Assembly (NCBI RefSeq): GCF_905220365.1
Contig: NC_061140.1
Span: 12,216,501-12,280,500 of the forward strand
DNA: 64,000 nucleotides
Reading direction: 5' to 3'
Source: Vanessa cardui
Lineage: Eukaryota; Arthropoda; Insecta; Lepidoptera; Nymphalidae
Below, piece by piece: positions 59,606 through 64,000 of the stretch (the first letter of the stretch is position 1; the number at the start of each line of letters is the position of its first letter). Made by a program: the position numbers and the translations under genes. The notes beneath the pieces were generated by a model. That model was given only the letters and a program-made list of their open reading frames with translations. It was not told the origin of the DNA and did no database searches.

Positions 59606-59674
59606 AACGGCTTGTAAATTTCACACTGCTGGGCTAAGACTTCCTCTTCCAGCAAGAGTTTGGAACATATTCTA
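59606..59674 (-). repeat. 5'-truncated SINE, family A (tail only)
   Basis: GGCTTGTAAATTTCACACTG, CTGGGCTAAGACTTCCTCTT and GAGTTTGGAACATATTCTAC form the last 70 bases of family A on the minus strand. Confidence 0.7.
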
Positions 59675-61341
59675 CAGAAGATCATATTGATCTTATTTTA
59701 ATTAAATATCAATTTAAACCTAATAATAAGGCTAACAGTGTAATTGATTAGAAAGTCTGGCCCCTTGGATATGAGGTCTAGCTTAGGAGCACAGGGCCTT
59801 TTTGATGTATGATATATACATACATATCTATGAAACATTATGAATATTATTATCGTTCTACAAATAATCATTATAAACTGAAAAGTGTTGTTAATAAAAT
59901 AATTTTAAGAAATTTTAATGAAATTGACCAAGATACAATTACTATGGATAATCTGATTCTGTAATTGATTGTAAGAAATAAAAGCTTTCGAAATTGCTGA
60001 TGGAACCAAAACAATCCCAATAAAACTGAGTTCAAAGTCACGCGAAATAAAATATTAAAAGAGATACATAAGAGAGGAAACACAGAAAGGCAGGTAAGTG
60101 AGTTAAAAGAAAATAAGAAGTTAGCTAATTAAAGAGAATGGCAGGACTCGGAGATAAATTTATTATTATCAGCTTAGTTCCCTACTAGAGAATTTCGGTT
60201 ACAACAAGATTTTTCCAGTAGGCATCTTACTCGCCGCAATTACAACCATCTAAGGATTTCATTGCCAAATATTTTCTTTTATCCGGATCTAAGTGGTCCA
60301 AGTTAGGAAGTTATGTAATTTGAAAAGGTAAATTGTAGAAGATAAAACTTAAAACAGGACAAAGCGAAACGTTTTTGTCTTATAGAGATTTTAGGAAACG
60401 TTCCTAAAAGTTAAAAGCAAATGGTCTGATCTTATTGTCCCAAGAACATATAAGTACCAAGAAATATTCGATATCTAAATAACCCAAACACGAAATATGA
60501 AAATACTTAGGAAAGAACAAGTATTTTTTTAATAATATATCATAACATCCTAACGTGACTAAGTTAAAAATGTCATTTGTGCCATACAGTCAACTAATAC
60601 TCCAAACTGCTTCTTAAATTTTAACATTGGTAACTTTGTATATTTTTAAAAATGGAATAAGGGCCGCTTCATCCTCTATCTCGTACAGTATCCCCGAATT
60701 TCCCCCAGTCTTCATTATTGAAAGGTCGCAATATTCCGCTCCCTCCTAGATCGCGTCCCTTTAATTAGTACATCTGCTCCAATATTACGCCGAAAAGGTG
60801 TGCGCGTTACGACTGACAAGAAAATGCTACTGGATACATTTAGGAACAGCGATATTGTAATTCAGCTGAAACTTATTCTTATTCTAAGTGTGCTGCAGTT
60901 TAATGAAATGTTTAATAAATATTATTCAAAGTTGCAAACGTAAAATTATTAGATTTGTTTTTATTGCTTGTCAAAAATCTGTGATCAAGCTTAAGATATA
61001 ATTCAGACTCTAAAGCTAGATGTAATATTATTTTTAAGGCATGTCAGTCTCTGAACATTCGCTGGTTTAAAATAAACCTTGTACGCAAATATCTTTTTTT
61101 TTCAGATGATATTTTTGGAACGATTTTTTGTATGTCGTTCTGAAAATTATATGTTGTTCCACGAAAGAATCCCAAGTAATAAGTAAATGTTTGTAAATTG
61201 TATTGATAATAATATGTACGCTAAAATTTCAAGAAAAATCTATTTTCCTTTTATTTGAAACCCTATTGACTGGGCCACCACTTAAATAGTGGATTACAGC
61301 ATGTGTTTCTTAAACAGACATCATTTTTAAAAAATAATATG
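59675..61341. other. Repeat-free intergenic stretch with a complex patch
   Basis: The patch 60640-60860 (TCCCTTTAATTAGTACATCT, TTACGCCGAAAAGGTGTGCG) is non-repetitive, richer in G+C, and carries a TTTAATTAG homeodomain-type site like those in the left half. It is a candidate distal regulatory element. The remainder is AT-rich. Confidence 0.3.
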
Positions 61342-61605
61342 CTAGATGTCGCGACTTTGCTATCTTTTTCGGCGTTGGCCTCACGTGTTGGTCGTAATAA
61401 GTAGCCTATCCACTTGTTTGGAAATCAATCTTGCTTTATGCTAAAAATTTCTAAAAAAATTCCACTAACTCGCATTATAGCCGCGTGATGGAATAAGTAC
61501 CTACCTTCTCCTTACAGAGAAGGACCTTTTATCCCAGTAATGGGAAATTTACAGGTTATTACTGGTATACCAAATTTTATCAAATTAAGTTCAGCACAGA
61601 GTATG
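61342..61605 (-). mobile_element. Helitron-like element (H2-related) split by a SINE tail
   Basis: CTAGATGTCGCGACTTTGCT begins the left part. AAATTTTATCAAATTAAGTT and CAGCACAGAGTATG after 61562 continue the typical terminal region. Between them lies a family A tail. Ends are degraded. Confidence 0.4.
61486..61562 (+). repeat. 5'-truncated SINE, family A (tail only)
   Basis: TGGAATAAGTACCTACCTTC, TCCTTACAGAGAAGGACC and CCCAGTAATGGGAAATTTAC, AGGTTATTAC form the last 75 bases of family A. Confidence 0.65.
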
Positions 61606-61667
61606 CATCTCATTTGCTATTGATAGCTATATCCAAGATATATTCCTTGAATTGGTGTCTTTAACAA

Positions 61668-61958
61668 ACAACAAATCAACCTGTAAATTTTCCACTGCTG
61701 GGTTAAGGTGTCCTCTTACTTAGAGAAGAAGGTTCGGAACATATTCCACCACGCTGTTCCAATGCGGGTTGGTGGATTACACATCTGGCAGAATTTCTTT
61801 TTGAAATTAGATACATGGTTCCTTACGATGTTTTCCTTCACCGCAGAGCACGAAATTAATTATAAACACAAATTAAAGCTCATAAATATTCCTGCCTGGG
61901 TTTGAACCCGCGATCATCGGTTAAGATGCATGCATTCTAACCACTGGGCCATCTCGTT
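61668..61958 (-). repeat. tRNA-derived SINE, family A, full length with perfect 10-bp target duplication
   Basis: The element is bounded by TCTTTAACAA at 61658-61667 and again at 61959-61968. The minus-strand head GAGATGGCCCAGTGGTTAGA and B box GCGGGTTCAAACCC are intact, and the full body and CAACAAAT-type tail are present. A perfect duplication and good identity to the reference copy point to a fairly young insertion. Confidence 0.88.
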
Positions 61959-61968
61959 TCTTTAACAA

Positions 61969-62689
61969 TGTCTCTAAAAATAACTGATTACGACCCTTTA
62001 ATTGGCAACATTTGACATGTACGTCTTATTCCGAAAACAATAATATATTGTGAATTTTACAATAAAACCATTATTCCAGAACTGTTCAAAAATAGGCAAC
62101 AGCATTTAAAAAAACAAAACAATAGCGGTTCAAACAAATCAATAAAAGAATATTTTGTTTTGAAACGAAGTTCAGCCGTATGTCGCCAAAGCTGAATCTG
62201 AAATCTTTTTGGCTTTGACTCAGCAAAGAACTGCAGACGAAAGGCAAGTGCCTGATATTTTGTCAATGCCTGCGATATGTTCAAATAATATCCTAACTTG
62301 AATTTTGTACATTTTGTTTTTATTTTGCTTAAATTATAATCAAATATGCACGATTAACTTTGCCTCTTAAATAATATATTTTCTATTTTTTTGATTTAGG
62401 CTATATTTCTATGTTTTTTTATCAGTCAACTTCACAATCATTATCAGAATACTGATGATGATCCAAAGATGTATACCTTGTCATAAGTCAACATATTTTG
62501 CGCAACTATACTACACTGAACTGGCAAAACTCGTCACGTGAGAAGCGACCCTCCAGGCAGCCTTCCTTCTATTTTATATGATTTTTTATAAAATTTTATT
62601 AAAGAATATTTCATCATTATAAGTGAATCACATAGGATTTTTAATTGATCATTTTGCTATTTAATTTCTGAAACATATTGATATGTACT
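61969..62689. other. AT-rich spacer
   Basis: A complex patch at about 62160-62280 stands out slightly. Nothing is assigned. Confidence 0.3.
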
Positions 62690-62970
62690 TTGTGGTAGGG
62701 ATTTGTGCTAGCCCATCTGGGTAAGTACACCCCACTCATCAGTTATTCTTCCGCCAAATAGCGGTACTCAGTATTGTTGTGTTCCGGTTTGAATGGTGAG
62801 TGAGCCAGTGTAACTACAGGCACAAGGGACATAACATCTTAGTTCTCAAGGTTGGTGGCCCATTGATGATTGATTTCTTACAGCGTCATTGTTTATGAGT
62901 GATGGTGACCACTTACCATGTTGCCAGCTGGCCCATATGCTCGTCCGACAACCTATACCATAAAAAAAAT
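62690..62970 (+). repeat. SINE-like element, family B, near full length
   Basis: It runs from GTGGTAGGGATTTGTGCTAG to CAACCTATACCATAAAAAAA. It has a short deletion in the ATGTAAGGAATAGTTAATAT segment and a 7-base insertion (TTGCCAG) in the GGTAAGTGGTCACC region. Confidence 0.78.
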
Positions 62971-63289
62971 GTTAATCAAAGATACATCTTGTTTTTTTTT
63001 TAAATTGACCTTTGACCATTGACCCGGAATTTGTGCCTGTTGTGTACATTAAAGTGTTATTTGTGTATGTGGGATTACACTTAACTTAGCTGTGTTAATT
63101 AAGTGTTAAATCTTTAGAGTCTGTGAAGACTTTTATAGTACGGCAACGGAAGCCTACATAAGTTGTGTGAAATTCTATCACATATCTTCTGCAGGATGTT
63201 GTATAAGCTTCAAGCCGTATCTTAAGAAGAGGCAAATTAATCTTAGTTGTAAGATTTTCACTAGTGTAAAAAAAAAAGTAATGTAGGTA
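62971..63289. other. Spacer
   Basis: Nothing is recognised. Confidence 0.3.
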
Positions 63290-63530
63290 CTAGCCGCTAA
63301 TTCGTGCGCGTTTGAATTTAACAAAAAGTTATTATTGTAGCTTAAACTATTCCTTATTACATTACCTTACTGTCTGTAAAGTCCCGTCAAAATCGGCTCA
63401 ACCGTTCTAGAGCTTAGGAGAAACAAATTGAAAACAGATTAAAAATGTAAATGTTATTTTGGTACATGTATCGTATATACATACATATTTAAGTCAAAAT
63501 CATTTATTTTAATATTACAAACAGATGTTC
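63290..63530 (-). mobile_element. Helitron-like element, family H3, 5'-truncated
   Basis: CTAGCCGCTAATTCGTGCGC at the left, then TAAAGTCCCGTCAAAATCGG, CTCAACCGTTCTAGAGCTTA and further right ATGTTATTTTGGTACATGTA, ATTTTAATATTACAAACAGA. The CTAG end and overall order match a repeat common in Lepidoptera. The class is inferred from the end. Confidence 0.5.
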
Positions 63531-63609
63531 CAAACGAAGAAGTTAAAATTCCTGTTAGAAGGTTAAGTAAGCCAAAGGAACTCATCATAATCCTGCCCTT
63601 ATCCCAACT

Positions 63610-63720
63610 TTATTTGGGGTCGGCGCAGCATGTCTTCTCCTTCCATACTTCTCTGTCAGACGTCATCTCACAAGTAACATTCTTTCTAACCTTATCGTCT
63701 TTCACACAATCCATCCATCC
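63610..63720 (-). pseudogene. C-terminus of a LINE reverse transcriptase, fragment
   Basis: On the minus strand 36 codons stay open and end in TAA at 63610-63612. They include WMDCVKDDKVRKN and CEMTSDREVWKEKTCCADPK, the conserved C-terminal pattern (W.DCVK..., EMT.DR..WK.KT.CADP) of RTE-like LINE reverse transcriptases found all over lepidopteran genomes. The catalytic domain (with its F/YADD motif) and the endonuclease are absent, so this is a dead 5'-truncated remnant. The frame over this piece is intact. It directly abuts a family B SINE scrap on its 5' side. Confidence 0.7.
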
Positions 63721-63721
63721 A

Positions 63722-63840
63722 AAGTAACTGCAGGCACAATGACATATTAAATATCTTAGTACGATGTAAGGCATGGTTAATATTCTTTATGTTTTTTCTC
63801 GTTGGTTTCCATTTACTATCAGATGACCTAATGCACTGCC
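63722..63840 (+). repeat. Old family B SINE fragment
   Basis: AAGTAACTGCAGGCACAATG, ATATCTTAGTACGATGTAAG, GCATGGTTAATATTCTTTAT and CATTTACTATCAGATGACC follow the order of the 3' half of family B with several deletions. Confidence 0.5.
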
Positions 63841-64000
63841 TATCTATAATAGTTTAAGAGCTAAGCCTAAGGTGCCTTTTGACTATTTGCCACGCTCAAA
63901 AAACCTCGAAGGGAATCGTGAATCAAGAAATAACCATTTACCCAACGACAGATGAAGCATACCTGTCATTAATATGGAGTTTGTTACTATGTTGTAAGTC

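Overview
This looks like butterfly or moth (Lepidoptera) nuclear DNA, probably a nymphalid butterfly. The DNA is AT-rich. It carries tRNA-derived SINEs of the Metulj type known from nymphalids, short non-autonomous Helitrons with TC...CTAG ends, and LINE 3' tails. There is no bacterial, viral or organellar gene organisation and no long open reading frame. The longest open frames (about 95-115 codons) are what chance predicts in DNA of this composition, so most open frames are not genes.

The one well-supported gene part is a first coding exon on the minus strand at 30108-30227. It has an in-frame stop upstream of the ATG, 40 codons, and a strong CAG|GTAAGC donor. A CpG-rich leader and promoter block at about 30228-30720 lies behind it and contains a 53-codon upstream ORF. 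The gene is transcribed leftward, so 1-30107 would be its intron or introns. I do not recognise the protein. Weak candidate exons are listed at 534-650 (minus, possibly the same gene) and 40482-40575 (plus).

Layout. 1-9.6 kb: almost no interspersed repeats, with patches of complex, GC-richer sequence that could be regulatory. 9.6-13.2 kb: a cluster of SINEs and Helitrons. 13.2-19.3 kb and 20.3-30.1 kb: again nearly repeat-free, with TAATTA/TTTAATTAG-containing patches. 30.1-30.7 kb: first exon and promoter. 31-64 kb (upstream of the promoter): dense in repeats. These comprise about 16 copies or fragments of a tRNA-derived SINE (family A), about 12 of a second SINE-like family with an A-rich end (family B), several Helitron families (H1-H3), a hAT MITE with an 8-bp target duplication, a 596-bp fold-back element with 223-bp arms, LINE 3' ends, and one LINE reverse-transcriptase C-terminus.

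The sharp change in repeat load at the promoter fits a regulatory-rich intron of a developmentally controlled gene on one side and ordinary intergenic DNA on the other. This is inference. Gaps of 300-450 bases between listed repeats in the right half hold only AT-rich sequence in which I see nothing specific.
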